Assembly: GCF_052113205.1 (NCBI RefSeq)
Contig: NZ_JBFRCU010000035.1
Location: 3,274 to 67,273 of the forward strand
Reading direction: 5' to 3'
DNA length: 64,000 nt
Source: Inquilinus sp052113205
GTDB lineage: Bacteria > Pseudomonadota > Alphaproteobacteria > DSM-16000 > Inquilinaceae
In this document: positions 16,592 through 26,667 of the stretch, one piece after another
How the letters are laid out: each line of letters opens with the position of its first letter
How positions within the stretch are numbered: the stretch's first letter is position 1
Program-made: the position numbers and the translations under genes
Notes under the pieces: model-generated
Told to the model about the DNA's origin: nothing
The model's database searches: none
Seen by the model: the letters and a program-made list of their open reading frames with translations, nothing else

Positions 16592-18883
16592 ATGTCGACC
16601 GTGACCTCCCGACTCTGGCTCGCGGCCGTGGCGGCTGTCGCTCTTAGTACGGCGCCGATGACGGCGCCGGCGCAGACCCGCGGTGCCGGAACCATCGCCG
16701 ACGTCAAGGTCGAGGGGTCGCAGCGCATCGAGCCCGCGACCGTGATCTCCTATATGGCGCTCAAGCCGGGCGACGACTACAGCGACCGCGGCGTGGACGA
16801 ATCCGTCAAGAGCCTGTTCGCCACCGGCCTGTTCGCCAATGTCCAGATCCGGCGCGAGGGATCGAGCCTGGTGGTGACAGTCGAAGAGAACCCGATCCTC
16901 AACGAGATCGCGTTCGAGGGGAACGACCGCTTCGACGACACCAAGCTGACGGCCGAGATCGAGGAGCGCCCGCGGCAGGTCTATACCCGAACGAAGGCGC
17001 AGAGCGACGCCGACCGCATCCAGCAACTGTACCGCCGCAGCGGCCGCTTCGCCGTCGCGGTCGAGCCGAAGATCATCAAGCTCGACCAGAACCGCGTGAA
17101 CCTGGTGTTCGAGATCCGCGAGGGCGACCTCGCCAAGATCGAGCGGATCAACTTCGTCGGCAACCGGGCCTTCTCCAACGGCGAGTTGCGCGACGAGATC
17201 CTGACCAAGGAGACCGAGTGGTGGAACATCCTCGCCTCCAACGACACCTATGACCCCGACCGCCTGGCCGTCGACCAGGAGATGCTGCGCCGCTATTACC
17301 TGAACCGCGGCTATGCCGATTTCCGCGTGGTCTCGGCGGTGTCGGAGCTAGCGCCGGACGGCGAAGGCTTCTTCATCACCTTCACGGTCGATGAAGGCGA
17401 GCGCTACAAGTTCGGCAAGATCGACGTCAACAGCGCCCTGCCGGGCGTGACGCCGGAGGAGCTGCAGACCGTCATCGTCAGCAATGAGGGCGACTGGTAC
17501 TCGAGCAAGTCGGTCGAGGACACGATCCAGGCCCTGACCACCTATCTCGGCGACCGTCAGTATGCGTTCGTCGACATTCAGCCGTCGGTGCAGCGCAACC
17601 GCGACGAGCATCTGATCGCGATCACCTACGAGATCTCAGAAGGCCCGCGCGTCTTCGTCGAGCGGATCGACATCAGCGGCAACGTCCGTACCGCCGACGA
17701 GGTGATCCGCCGCGAGTTCGAGCTGGCCGAGGGCGATCCGTTCAACGCCTCCCGGTTGAAGAAGTCCGAGACCAACATCCGCAACCTCGGCTTCTTCAGC
17801 AAGGTCGACATCAAGCCGATCCAGGGCTCGGCGCCGGACCAGACGGTGGTCCAGGCCGCAGTGACCGAACAGTCGACCGGCGAAGTGCAGCTCGGCATCG
17901 GCTACTCGACCAGCGACGGTCCGCTCGGCGACGTCACCGTCCGCGAGCGCAACCTGCTGGGCCGCGGCCAGGACCTGCGGCTGTCGACCTCGCTCAGCGG
18001 CGTGTCCTCGCAGATCGACCTAAGCTTCACCGAGCCGTATTTCCTCGGCCGCAACCTGGCGGCGGGCTTCGACCTGTTCCGCACCACGCGCGACAATCAG
18101 AGCTTCAGCTCCTACGATGAGACCAACACCGGTTTCGCGCTGCGCCTGGGCTATCCGCTGTCGGAGAACCTGCGGCAGACCCTGCGCTACCGCCTGAACT
18201 ACCGCCAGATCTCGGACGTCGAGGACGACGCCTCGCGCTTCATCAAGGAGCAGGAGGGCAACACCCTGTCCTCTGCGGTGCAGCAGACCCTCAGCTATGA
18301 TCGGCTGGACAGCCGCATCAACCCGACCGACGGCTACCGGATCACGCTGTCGAATGAAATCGCCGGCCTCGGCGGCGACGTGCACTACCTCAAGACCCAG
18401 CTCAGCGCCGACTGGTACTACCCGGTCACCGACTCCATGGTGCTGAACGTGGGCGGCCAGCTCGGCAACATCATCGGCCTGGGCGAGGACGTCCGGATCA
18501 ACGACCGCTTCTTCCTGGGCGGCAACTCGTTCCGCGGCTTCCGGACCGGCGGTCTCGGCCCGCGCGATCTGAGCTCCAACGACAAGGACGCGCTGGGCGG
18601 CAACAACTTCGCCCTCGGTTCGGTCGAGCTCAGCTTCCCGCTCGGCCTGCCCAGCGAATTCGCCTTGCAGGGCCACGCCTTCACCGATGTCGGCACGCTC
18701 TGGGGGTCGGATGAGAGCGGCTCCGGCGTCGTCGACGACGCGGCACTGCGCGCCTCGGCCGGCATGGGCGTGTCCTGGGCCTCGCCCTTCGGCCCGATCC
18801 GGCTCGACTACGCCTATCCCTTTGCCAAGCGCGACTACGACAAGCAGGAGCAGCTGCACATCAGCTTCGGCTCGAGATTCTGA
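16592..18883 (+). CDS. bamA: outer membrane protein assembly factor BamA
   Basis: A 763-residue Omp85 protein, the essential insertase for outer-membrane beta-barrels. The signal peptide ends near residue 29 (TAPAQT). Five POTRA domains follow (about residues 35-430), each with a VEGNxRF-like start, for example IAFEGNDRFDDTKL and INFVGNRAFSNGEL. The 16-strand barrel occupies roughly residues 440-763, with the conserved loop-6 region GGNSFRGFRTGGLGPRD (VRGF/Y-type motif) and a terminal Phe as required for recognition by the Bam machinery. Downstream genes build lipid A, so the operon groups envelope biogenesis. Confidence 0.98.
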   Translation: MSTVTSRLWLAAVAAVALSTAPMTAPAQTRGAGTIADVKVEGSQRIEPATVISYMALKPGDDYSDRGVDESVKSLFATGLFANVQIRREGSSLVVTVEENPILNEIAFEGNDRFDDTKLTAEIEERPRQVYTRTKAQSDADRIQQLYRRSGRFAVAVEPKIIKLDQNRVNLVFEIREGDLAKIERINFVGNRAFSNGELRDEILTKETEWWNILASNDTYDPDRLAVDQEMLRRYYLNRGYADFRVVSAVSELAPDGEGFFITFTVDEGERYKFGKIDVNSALPGVTPEELQTVIVSNEGDWYSSKSVEDTIQALTTYLGDRQYAFVDIQPSVQRNRDEHLIAITYEISEGPRVFVERIDISGNVRTADEVIRREFELAEGDPFNASRLKKSETNIRNLGFFSKVDIKPIQGSAPDQTVVQAAVTEQSTGEVQLGIGYSTSDGPLGDVTVRERNLLGRGQDLRLSTSLSGVSSQIDLSFTEPYFLGRNLAAGFDLFRTTRDNQSFSSYDETNTGFALRLGYPLSENLRQTLRYRLNYRQISDVEDDASRFIKEQEGNTLSSAVQQTLSYDRLDSRINPTDGYRITLSNEIAGLGGDVHYLKTQLSADWYYPVTDSMVLNVGGQLGNIIGLGEDVRINDRFFLGGNSFRGFRTGGLGPRDLSSNDKDALGGNNFALGSVELSFPLGLPSEFALQGHAFTDVGTLWGSDESGSGVVDDAALRASAGMGVSWASPFGPIRLDYAYPFAKRDYDKQEQLHISFGSRF

Positions 18884-18925
18884 TTGGTGCGGCGCCGGCC
18901 CGCTTCCGCGGTCGCGCGACTATCC

Positions 18926-18954
18926 GCGGCGCCGGCGAAGGCCGGCGCCGCTTT
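18926..18954 (+). terminator. strong GC hairpin after bamA
   Basis: A perfect 11-bp stem, GCGGCGCCGGC (18926-18936) against GCCGGCGCCGC (18941-18951), with a GAAG loop, then only TTT. It lies 43 bases after the bamA stop. With so short a T run it may act as an mRNA-stabilising hairpin or partial terminator between bamA and lpxD. Confidence 0.6.
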
Positions 18955-19009
18955 CGTTGATCGGCGCGGGATCGCTGCTGCCCGCCAGCCGTGAACTGAG
19001 AGTGCGCCC

Positions 19010-20032
19010 ATGCCCGATCCGCGATTCTTTCGCAGCGCCGGTCCGTTCCCGCTCGGTCGCCTCGCCGCGATTGCCGGTGCGACCCTGGCGCCGGGGGCTG
19101 ACCCGGACCGGCCGATCGCCAGCGTCGCGCCGCTGGACGCCGCCGGCCCGGACGACATCAGCTTCCTGGACAACCGCAAATATGTAGACGCCTTTGCCGC
19201 CAGCAACGCCGGTGCCTGCGTGATCGCGCCGGCACTGGCCGACCGGGCGCCGGCCGGCATGGCGCTGCTGCTGACGCCGAAGCCGTACAAGGGCTACGCG
19301 CTGATCGCCCAGGCCTTCTTCCCGGCGCCGGTGGCGCGGCCTGGCATCGCCGCGTCCGCCTCGGTCGACCCGACGGCGGTGATCGGCGAGGGGGTGGAGA
19401 TCGGTCCGGGCGCCGTGGTCGAGGCCGCCGCCGAGATCGGCGCGGGCTGCCGGATCGGCCCGAACGCCGTGGTCGGCGCCGGCGTGGTGCTGGGCGAGCG
19501 CAGCGTCGTCGGGCCGGGCGCTTCGCTGAGCCATTGCCTGGTCGGGGCGCGGGTCACGATCTATCCCGGCGCCCGCATCGGCCAGGACGGCTTCGGCTTC
19601 GCCATGGACGCCGAGGGCCATGTCCGGCTGCCGCAGCTGGGTCGCGTCGTCATTGAGGACGATGTCGAGGTCGGCGCCAACTCCACCATCGACCGTGGGG
19701 CCGGCCCCGACACGGTGATCGGCCGGGGGGCGATGATTGATAATCTGGTGCAGATCGGGCACAACGTGCAGGTCGGACGAGGCGCCGTCATCGTCGCGCA
19801 GGCTGGCGTGGCGGGGAGCACCAAGTTGGGCGATTTCGCCGTTCTGGCTGCCAAGGCTGGTGTCGCGGGCCATCTCAGCATCGGTGCGGGGGCGAAGATC
19901 GCCGCGAATGCGGGGGTGATGCGCGACGTCGACCCCGGTGCCGAGGTAGTGGGCGCGCCCGCGATCCCGAAGCGGCAGTTTTTCCGGCAGCAGGTCATGC
20001 TAGCGCGTCTAGCCGAAGGGAAGGGCGACTGA
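19010..20032 (+). CDS. lpxD: UDP-3-O-(3-hydroxyacyl)glucosamine N-acyltransferase
   Basis: A 340-residue trimeric acyltransferase for the third step of lipid A synthesis. The N-terminal uridine-binding domain (about residues 1-100) is followed by a left-handed beta-helix of hexapeptide repeats (VIGEGVEIGPGAVV onward). The catalytic His lies in DNLVQIGHNVQVG. The FAMDAEGH segment and the C-terminal helix (FFRQQVMLARLAE) are typical. It starts the lpxD-fabZ-lpxA-lpxI-lpxB series, in which start and stop codons nearly touch. Confidence 0.97.
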   Translation: MPDPRFFRSAGPFPLGRLAAIAGATLAPGADPDRPIASVAPLDAAGPDDISFLDNRKYVDAFAASNAGACVIAPALADRAPAGMALLLTPKPYKGYALIAQAFFPAPVARPGIAASASVDPTAVIGEGVEIGPGAVVEAAAEIGAGCRIGPNAVVGAGVVLGERSVVGPGASLSHCLVGARVTIYPGARIGQDGFGFAMDAEGHVRLPQLGRVVIEDDVEVGANSTIDRGAGPDTVIGRGAMIDNLVQIGHNVQVGRGAVIVAQAGVAGSTKLGDFAVLAAKAGVAGHLSIGAGAKIAANAGVMRDVDPGAEVVGAPAIPKRQFFRQQVMLARLAEGKGD

Positions 20033-20033
20033 G

Positions 20034-20507
20034 ATGGACGGAGCCGCCGGCGACAAGAAGAACATGTCGCAGCTGGACATCCTCAAGATCATGGAGATGA
20101 TCCCGCATCGTTATCCGATGATCTTGGTGGATCGCGTGATCGATGTGGTCCCGGACGTGAGTTGCACCGGGATCAAGAACGTCACCATCAACGAGGGCTT
20201 CTTCCAGGGCCACTTCCCGCGCTACCCGGTGATGCCGGGCGTGATGATCGTCGAATCCATGGCACAGACCGCGGCCGTGCTGGTCGTCGCGACCCTGGGC
20301 GAGGACGCCAAGGGCAAGCTGGTCTACTTCATGACCGTCGACCACGCCCGCTTCCGCCGGCCGGTGACGCCGGGCGACAGCCTGCGGGTCCATGTCCGCA
20401 AGCTGCAGCATCGCCGCAACGTCTGGAAGTTCTCCAGCGAGGTGAAGGTCGACGACGTGCTGGTGGCGGAGGCCGAGTTCGCGGCCATGATCATGGACGA
20501 TCTATGA
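20034..20507 (+). CDS. fabZ: 3-hydroxyacyl-[acyl-carrier-protein] dehydratase FabZ
   Basis: A 157-residue hot-dog-fold dehydratase of fatty acid elongation. The catalytic His is in MIPHRYPMILVDRV and the catalytic Glu in RYPVMPGVMIVESMAQ. NEGFFQGHFP is the other family signature. It starts one base after the lpxD stop, with GAAGGG as ribosome site. An internal ATG (MSQLDIL) is a possible alternative start. Its placement between lpxD and lpxA balances hydroxyacyl-ACP use between phospholipid and lipid A. Confidence 0.98.
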   Translation: MDGAAGDKKNMSQLDILKIMEMIPHRYPMILVDRVIDVVPDVSCTGIKNVTINEGFFQGHFPRYPVMPGVMIVESMAQTAAVLVVATLGEDAKGKLVYFMTVDHARFRRPVTPGDSLRVHVRKLQHRRNVWKFSSEVKVDDVLVAEAEFAAMIMDDL

Positions 20508-21313
20508 GTTCTTCCACCATTCATCCGATGGCCCTGGTCGACCCCGCGGCGAAGCTCGGGGCCGGCGTCAAGATCGGTCCGTTCTGCACCATCGGCCCCG
20601 ACGTCGAGCTGGGCGACGAGGTCGAGCTGATCTCGCATGTCGTGGTCGCCGGCCGCACCAGCATCGGGCCGAAGACGAAGGTGTTTCCCTTCGTCTCGCT
20701 CGGCCTGCCGCCCCAGGACCTGAAGTTCTCCGGCGAGAAATCGCAGCTGGTCATCGGCGCCAACAACGTGATCCGCGAGCACGTGACCATGAATCCGGGC
20801 ACGCGCGGCGACAAGATGAAGACCGTGGTCGGCGACAACTGCATGTTCATGGTGAACACGCATGTCGCCCATGACTGCATCCTCGGCAGCCACATCATCA
20901 TGGCCAACAACGCCGTACTGGCCGGGCATGTGACGATCGAGGACCATGTCATCATCGGCGGCAACAGCGCCATCCACCAGCACCTCCGGCTGGGCGCCCA
21001 CAGCTTCGTCGGCGGCATGACGCCGGTGCGCAACGACATCATCCCCTTCGGCCTGGCGATCGGCGAGACCGCGACGCTGAACGGGCTGAATCTGGTCGGG
21101 CTGAAGCGCCGCGGTTTCAACAAGCCGCAGATTCAGTCGCTGCTGGCCGCCTATCGCACGCTGTTCGACGGCGAGGCGCAGTTCTCCGAACGCATCGAGA
21201 CGACGCGGCAGAAATTCGGCGACAACGAGGTGGTGCAGCGCATCCTCGCCTTCATCGACGCCGATTCCGGCCGCAACGTGATGCAGCCGGCCCGCCGACG
21301 GCATGCCGGATAA
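20504..21313 (+). CDS. lpxA: UDP-N-acetylglucosamine O-acyltransferase
   Basis: A 269-residue trimeric acyltransferase that catalyses the first step of lipid A synthesis. The left-handed beta-helix is evident from hexapeptide repeats from residue 7 onward. The catalytic His is in NTHVAHDCILG. NNAVLAGHVTIEDHVIIGG and IPFGLAIGETATLNGLNLVG are hallmark segments, and a helical C-terminal domain follows. The start overlaps the fabZ stop (ATGA at 20504) and the 3' end overlaps lpxI by 11 bases. Confidence 0.98.
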   Translation: MSSSTIHPMALVDPAAKLGAGVKIGPFCTIGPDVELGDEVELISHVVVAGRTSIGPKTKVFPFVSLGLPPQDLKFSGEKSQLVIGANNVIREHVTMNPGTRGDKMKTVVGDNCMFMVNTHVAHDCILGSHIIMANNAVLAGHVTIEDHVIIGGNSAIHQHLRLGAHSFVGGMTPVRNDIIPFGLAIGETATLNGLNLVGLKRRGFNKPQIQSLLAAYRTLFDGEAQFSERIETTRQKFGDNEVVQRILAFIDADSGRNVMQPARRRHAG

Positions 21314-22130
21314 GCTCGGCATCCTCGCCGCCGCCGGCCCGCTGCCCGGGCGGCTGGTCGAGGCATGCCGCCAGGGCGGGCGGGACTTCGTCGTCGTCGC
21401 CTTCCGCGGCATGACCGATCCGGCCCTGGTCGAAGGCGGGCAGGTGCCGCATTTCTGGACCCGGCTGGGCGCCGCCGGCCGCTGGATCGACGAGCTGAAG
21501 CGCCAGGGCGCCCACACGCTGTGCCCGGCCGGCAACATCCGCCGGCCGAGCCTGTTCGAGCTGATGCCCGACTTCAAGGCGGTGCGGATCCTGACCCGCA
21601 TCGGCTTCTCCTCGCTCGGCGACGATGCGCTGCTGACCGCGCTGCGACGGGTGCTGCAGGAGGAGGGCTTCCGCCTCGTCGCCCTGCACGAGGTGATCGA
21701 CGACTTCCTGGCCAAGCCTGGCCTGCTGACCCGAACGACACCGGACGAACTGGCCCAGGCCGACATCGCCAAGGCACGGGAGATCGCGCGCGAGATCGGC
21801 CGGCTCGACATCGGCCAGGGCGCGGTGGTGCAGCATGGCTATGTCCTGGCGGTCGAGGCGGCGGAGGGCACCGACGCGATGCTGCGTCGCTGCGGCCCGC
21901 TGGCCCGGCCGGGCCCCGGCGGCGTGCTGGTCAAGGCCAAGAAGCCGCAGCAGGACATCCGGTTGGACCCGCCGACGATCGGCGTCACCACGGTCGAGCT
22001 CGCCGCTGCTGCCGGGCTGCGCGGCATCGTGGTCGAGGCCGGCGGCGCCATGATCATCGACGCCGAGGCGGTGCGGCAGGCGGCCGACCGGCACGGGCTG
22101 TTCGTGCTCTGCCTGGCGGAGGGCGAGTGA
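21303..22130 (+). CDS. lpxI: UDP-2,3-diacylglucosamine pyrophosphatase LpxI
   Basis: A 275-residue member of the DUF1009/LpxI family, the alphaproteobacterial replacement for LpxH. It hydrolyses UDP-2,3-diacylglucosamine to lipid X and UMP. The N-terminal domain begins LGILAAAGPLPGRLVEAC. The C-terminal domain has the metal-binding and catalytic segment GAVVQHGYVLAVEAAEGTDAM (EGTD motif) and IGVTTVELAAAAGLRGIVVE. It lies between lpxA and lpxB with overlaps on both sides, so lipid A steps 1, 3, 4 and 5 are encoded together here. lpxC is not in this window. Confidence 0.96.
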   Translation: MPDKLGILAAAGPLPGRLVEACRQGGRDFVVVAFRGMTDPALVEGGQVPHFWTRLGAAGRWIDELKRQGAHTLCPAGNIRRPSLFELMPDFKAVRILTRIGFSSLGDDALLTALRRVLQEEGFRLVALHEVIDDFLAKPGLLTRTTPDELAQADIAKAREIAREIGRLDIGQGAVVQHGYVLAVEAAEGTDAMLRRCGPLARPGPGGVLVKAKKPQQDIRLDPPTIGVTTVELAAAAGLRGIVVEAGGAMIIDAEAVRQAADRHGLFVLCLAEGE

Positions 22131-23302
22131 CGGCACTGCACATCTTCCTGGTGGCGACCGAGCCGTCCGGCGACCTGATGGGCGCCAGCCTGATGGCGGC
22201 GCTGAAGCGGCGCTGCGGCGACGGCGTGCGCTTCAGCGGCGTCGGCGGCGCCCGGATGGCGGCGGAGGGCTTGGCCAGCCTGTTCCCGCTGGCCGACATC
22301 GCGGTGATGGGCGCGGTCGAGCTGGTGCCGCAGTTGCCGCGCCTGTTCGACCGGATCCGCCGCACCGCCGAGGCGGCGCTGGCGGCGAAGCCGGACGCGC
22401 TGGTCTCGATCGACGGCCTGGCCTTCAACGCCCGGGTGGCGGCGCGGCTGGCCGGCCGCAACTTCCCGATCGTGCATTTCGTCGCCCCCAAGGTCTGGGC
22501 CTGGCGGCCGGGCCGGGCGCGCAAGCTGGCCAAGTTGGTCGACCATCTGATGGTGCAACTGCCCTTCGAGCCGCCCTGGTTCGAGCGCCACGGCCTGGCG
22601 ACCACCTATGTCGGCCATCCGATCATCGAGACCGCGGCGGGACAGGGCGATGGCGCCCGCTTCCGCCAGGCGCATGGCATCGCGCCGGAGGCCAGGCTGC
22701 TGACCGTGCTGCCCGGCAGCCGGCGCGGCGAGATCCAACGGCTGCTGCCGGTGTTCGGCGAGACGGTGCGGGCGCTGGCGTCCCGGCATCCGGGGCTGCG
22801 CGTGGCCGTACCAACGGTCGACACGGTGGCGGCGCCGGTGCGCGAAGCGGTTGCGTCCTGGCCCGGCGATCCGATCGTGATCGAGGGCGACGGCGAGAAA
22901 TACGACGCCTTCGCCGCCAGTGACGCGGCGCTCGCCGCCTCCGGCACGGTGGCGCTCGAGCTGGGCCTGGCCCGGGTGCCGAGCGTGATCGCCTATCGCG
23001 TCAACCCGGTCTCGGCCTTTGTCGTGCGGCGCATGCTCACGACGAAATATGCCAATCTGGTCAACATCATGCTGGACCGCCCGGCGGTGCCGGAGCTGCT
23101 GCAGGAGAACTGCACGCCGGAGAATCTTGCGGCCGCGATCGACACGCTCCTGACCGATCCGGCGGCGGTCGCGGCGCAGCGTGCGGCCTATGACGAGGTG
23201 GCGCGCATGATGCTGCTGCCGGACGGTGCCGTGCCGGGCGACCGGGCGGCGCAGGTGGTGCTGGACGTGATCCGGCAGGGGCGGCGGCCGAAGGCAGGCT
23301 GA
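22127..23302 (+). CDS. lpxB: lipid-A-disaccharide synthase
   Basis: A 391-residue GT19 glycosyltransferase that joins lipid X to UDP-2,3-diacylglucosamine. The N-terminal signature is FLVATEPSGDLMGASLM. PIVHFVAPKVWAWRPGRARKL and LLTVLPGSRRGEIQRLLP are diagnostic, and SGTVALELGLARVPSVIAYR lies in the nucleotide-binding domain. The start is GTG, overlapping the lpxI stop (GTGA). It is the last gene of the block. A palindromic repeat lies 50 bases downstream. Confidence 0.97.
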   Translation: MTALHIFLVATEPSGDLMGASLMAALKRRCGDGVRFSGVGGARMAAEGLASLFPLADIAVMGAVELVPQLPRLFDRIRRTAEAALAAKPDALVSIDGLAFNARVAARLAGRNFPIVHFVAPKVWAWRPGRARKLAKLVDHLMVQLPFEPPWFERHGLATTYVGHPIIETAAGQGDGARFRQAHGIAPEARLLTVLPGSRRGEIQRLLPVFGETVRALASRHPGLRVAVPTVDTVAAPVREAVASWPGDPIVIEGDGEKYDAFAASDAALAASGTVALELGLARVPSVIAYRVNPVSAFVVRRMLTTKYANLVNIMLDRPAVPELLQENCTPENLAAAIDTLLTDPAAVAAQRAAYDEVARMMLLPDGAVPGDRAAQVVLDVIRQGRRPKAG

Positions 23303-23353
23303 TCCCCATCATCGTCATTCCTGCGGAAGTAGTCGTCCTCTCCGTATCCGGTT

Positions 23354-23430
23354 GTCATTGCCGGGCTTGACCCGGCAATCCAGAGGATGTCGACAGGCTC
23401 TGGATGCCCGGGTCAAGCCCGGGCATGACA
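23354..23430. repeat. dispersed palindromic repeat, family i (copy 1)
   Basis: Two hairpin arms, GTCATTGCCGGGCTTGACC at the left and GGTCAAGCCCGGGCATGAC at the right, enclose CCAGAG...CTGGAT. The element as a whole is an imperfect inverted repeat bounded by GTCAT and ATGAC. A close relative lies at 59754-59842. It is followed by eight A residues. It lies between the convergent lpxB and gltA groups and may help end transcription. Confidence 0.85.
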
Positions 23431-23492
23431 GTAAAAAAAAGATATCCCTTGTGCGTTTCCGCGGGATAGTGCGCGCGACGGCGCCTCTAAAA

Positions 23493-23691
23493 TCAGGAAA
23501 ACAGATAGGTCAGCAGCGCCGCGCCGGCGAGGACCGCAAGGGTGGCGGCGGCGGTGCGGAGCTTGGCGCGCAGCGGGGCCCGGTTCGTGTTCGCGGCCCG
23601 GGGCACCTGCCTCGGCATGGTCGAAATGCCGACCGGCCGGCCCGGGCGCCCTGGGGCGCGCGGACCGGTGCGGTCGATCTGGGTGCCTCGC

Positions 23692-23699
<8 letters not shown>
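23493..23699 (-). CDS. possible small membrane protein coupled to gltA
   Basis: A 68-residue frame that starts with a GTG overlapping the gltA stop by eight bases. It begins MAKRGTQIDRTGPRAPG, is basic and Pro-rich over the first 45 residues, and ends in one predicted membrane segment (TAAATLAVLAGAALLTYLF). The C-terminal membrane anchor and the overlap with gltA favour a real coupled gene. There is no strong ribosome site and no known family. Confidence 0.42.
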
Positions 23700-25008
<1,309 letters not shown>

Positions 25009-25070
25009 GACGATGTCCTTGAGCGGGGGCTTCGTACTGGAAACGCAGGTCATCCGCTCCGTCGGCCGCG

Positions 25071-25099
25071 AGGATAGTCGCGCGACGGGGCAAGATCAA
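25071..25099 (-). promoter_or_regulatory. candidate sigma-70 promoter for gltA
   Basis: Read on the minus strand, TTGATC (25099-25094) and TATCCT (25076-25071) are separated by exactly 17 bases. The -10 element lies 63 bases upstream of the gltA ATG. Confidence 0.6.
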
Positions 25100-25193
25100 C
25101 GCGACTTGGGCCCTCCCGACAACGGATTTCGATCGCCTGTTTTTTAGGCTTCTTTCGAATTAACCAACCGGATCAATCAGTTGTTGGCGTCCT

Positions 25194-26603
25194 TTAAGGA
25201 GCGCCGGCAGCTTCGCGGATCCGCCGCAGCGTCTCGTCCCGGCCGAGGATCGCGGCCACCTCGAAGATACCTGGTGACACGTTCGATCCGGTCAATGCCG
25301 CGCGCAGCGGTTGCGCCACCTTGCCGAGCTTCAGCCCTTCGGCCTCGGCCAGGCGGTTGACCTCGGCCTCGAGCACCGCCTCGGTCCAATCATTCAGACC
25401 GGACAGCGCCGCCAGCAGCCGGCCGAGCAGGGCGCGGGCGTCGCCGGTCAGGATCTTCTGCGCTGCCTCGTTGAACGGCAGCGGGCCGGAGCGGAGGTAG
25501 AACAGCGCGCTGTCGGCCAGCTCGACCAGCGTCTTGGCCCGCTGCTTCAGCCCGGTCATGGCCAGCAGCAGGATGGCGCGGTCGGCGTCGACCAGCGACC
25601 GCTCCAGCGCCGTCTCCAGGTTGGGCGTGATCCGCTCCAGCAGCTCGGCATCCGGCGTCTCGCGCATATAGATGCCGTTCAGGTTCTCCAGCTTGGCGAA
25701 GTCGAGCCGCGAGGGCGACCGGCCGACGCCGTCGAGGTCGAACCACTCGACTGCCTTCTCGGTCGGGATCACCTCCTCGTCGCCATGGCCCCAGCCGAGC
25801 CGCAGCAGGTAGTTGCGCAGCGCCGCCGGCAGGTAGCCCATGTCGCGATAGGCCTCGATGCCCAGCGCGCCGTGCCGCTTCGACAGCTTGGCTCCGTCCG
25901 GCCCGTGGATCAGCGGGATATGGGCGAAGTCCGGCGGGGCCGTGCCGATGGCGTTGTACAGCTGCACCTGGCGGAACGTGTTGGTCAGGTGATCGTCGCC
26001 GCGGATGATCTGGGTGATGCCCATGTCGATGTCGTCGACCACCACCGACAGCATGTAGACCGGCGTGCCGTCGGCGCGCAGCAGCACCATGTCGTCGAGC
26101 TGGTCGTTCTGCACCGTCACCGGGCCCTGGACCTTGTCCTCGACCGTGGTCTCGCCGGTCCGGGGCGCGCGCAGGCGGATCACCGGGTCGAGACCCTTCG
26201 GCGCCTCGGCCGGATCACGGTCGCGCCAATAGCTGGTGTAATAGGCCCAGGGCTTGCCTTCGGCCTTGGCCTTCTCGCGCAGCGCTTCCAGCTCGGCCGG
26301 CTGCAGCCAGCAGTGATAGGCCTTGCCCTCGGCCAGCAGCTTGCGCGCGACCTCGGCATGCCGCTCGCGCCGCTCGAACTGCGACACGATCTCCTCGTCC
26401 CAGTCCAGCCCGAACCAGGCCAGCCCGTCGATGATCTTCCGCACCGCATCCTCGCTGGAGCGGGCGCGGTCGGTGTCCTCGATGCGCAGGCGGAAGACGC
26501 CGCCGTGATGGCGGGCATAGAGCCAGTTGTACAGGGCCGTCCGGGCCCCGCCGATATGCAGGTAGCCGGTCGGGGAGGGGGCGAAGCGGGTCACGACCGT
26601 CAT
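25194..26603 (-). CDS. gltX: glutamyl-tRNA synthetase
   Basis: A 469-residue class I synthetase that charges tRNA-Glu (and in many alphaproteobacteria also tRNA-Gln, later amidated by GatCAB). The HIGH motif is HIGG at residues 16-19 within FAPSPTGYLHIGGAR. The KMSKS motif appears as KLSKR at 239-243. The C-terminal anticodon-binding helical domain is complete. The start is the ATG giving MTVVTRFAPSP. A longer in-frame extension upstream overlaps the divergent comEC gene and is rejected. It lies 185 bases upstream of gltA. Confidence 0.97.
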   Translation of the reverse strand: MTVVTRFAPSPTGYLHIGGARTALYNWLYARHHGGVFRLRIEDTDRARSSEDAVRKIIDGLAWFGLDWDEEIVSQFERRERHAEVARKLLAEGKAYHCWLQPAELEALREKAKAEGKPWAYYTSYWRDRDPAEAPKGLDPVIRLRAPRTGETTVEDKVQGPVTVQNDQLDDMVLLRADGTPVYMLSVVVDDIDMGITQIIRGDDHLTNTFRQVQLYNAIGTAPPDFAHIPLIHGPDGAKLSKRHGALGIEAYRDMGYLPAALRNYLLRLGWGHGDEEVIPTEKAVEWFDLDGVGRSPSRLDFAKLENLNGIYMRETPDAELLERITPNLETALERSLVDADRAILLLAMTGLKQRAKTLVELADSALFYLRSGPLPFNEAAQKILTGDARALLGRLLAALSGLNDWTEAVLEAEVNRLAEAEGLKLGKVAQPLRAALTGSNVSPGIFEVAAILGRDETLRRIREAAGAP

Positions 26604-26667
26604 GGGCCAAATTCCACAGGGGCTGCTACGATGAAGGCGAGAGGTCCATAGCATAGGCCTTCGGCCC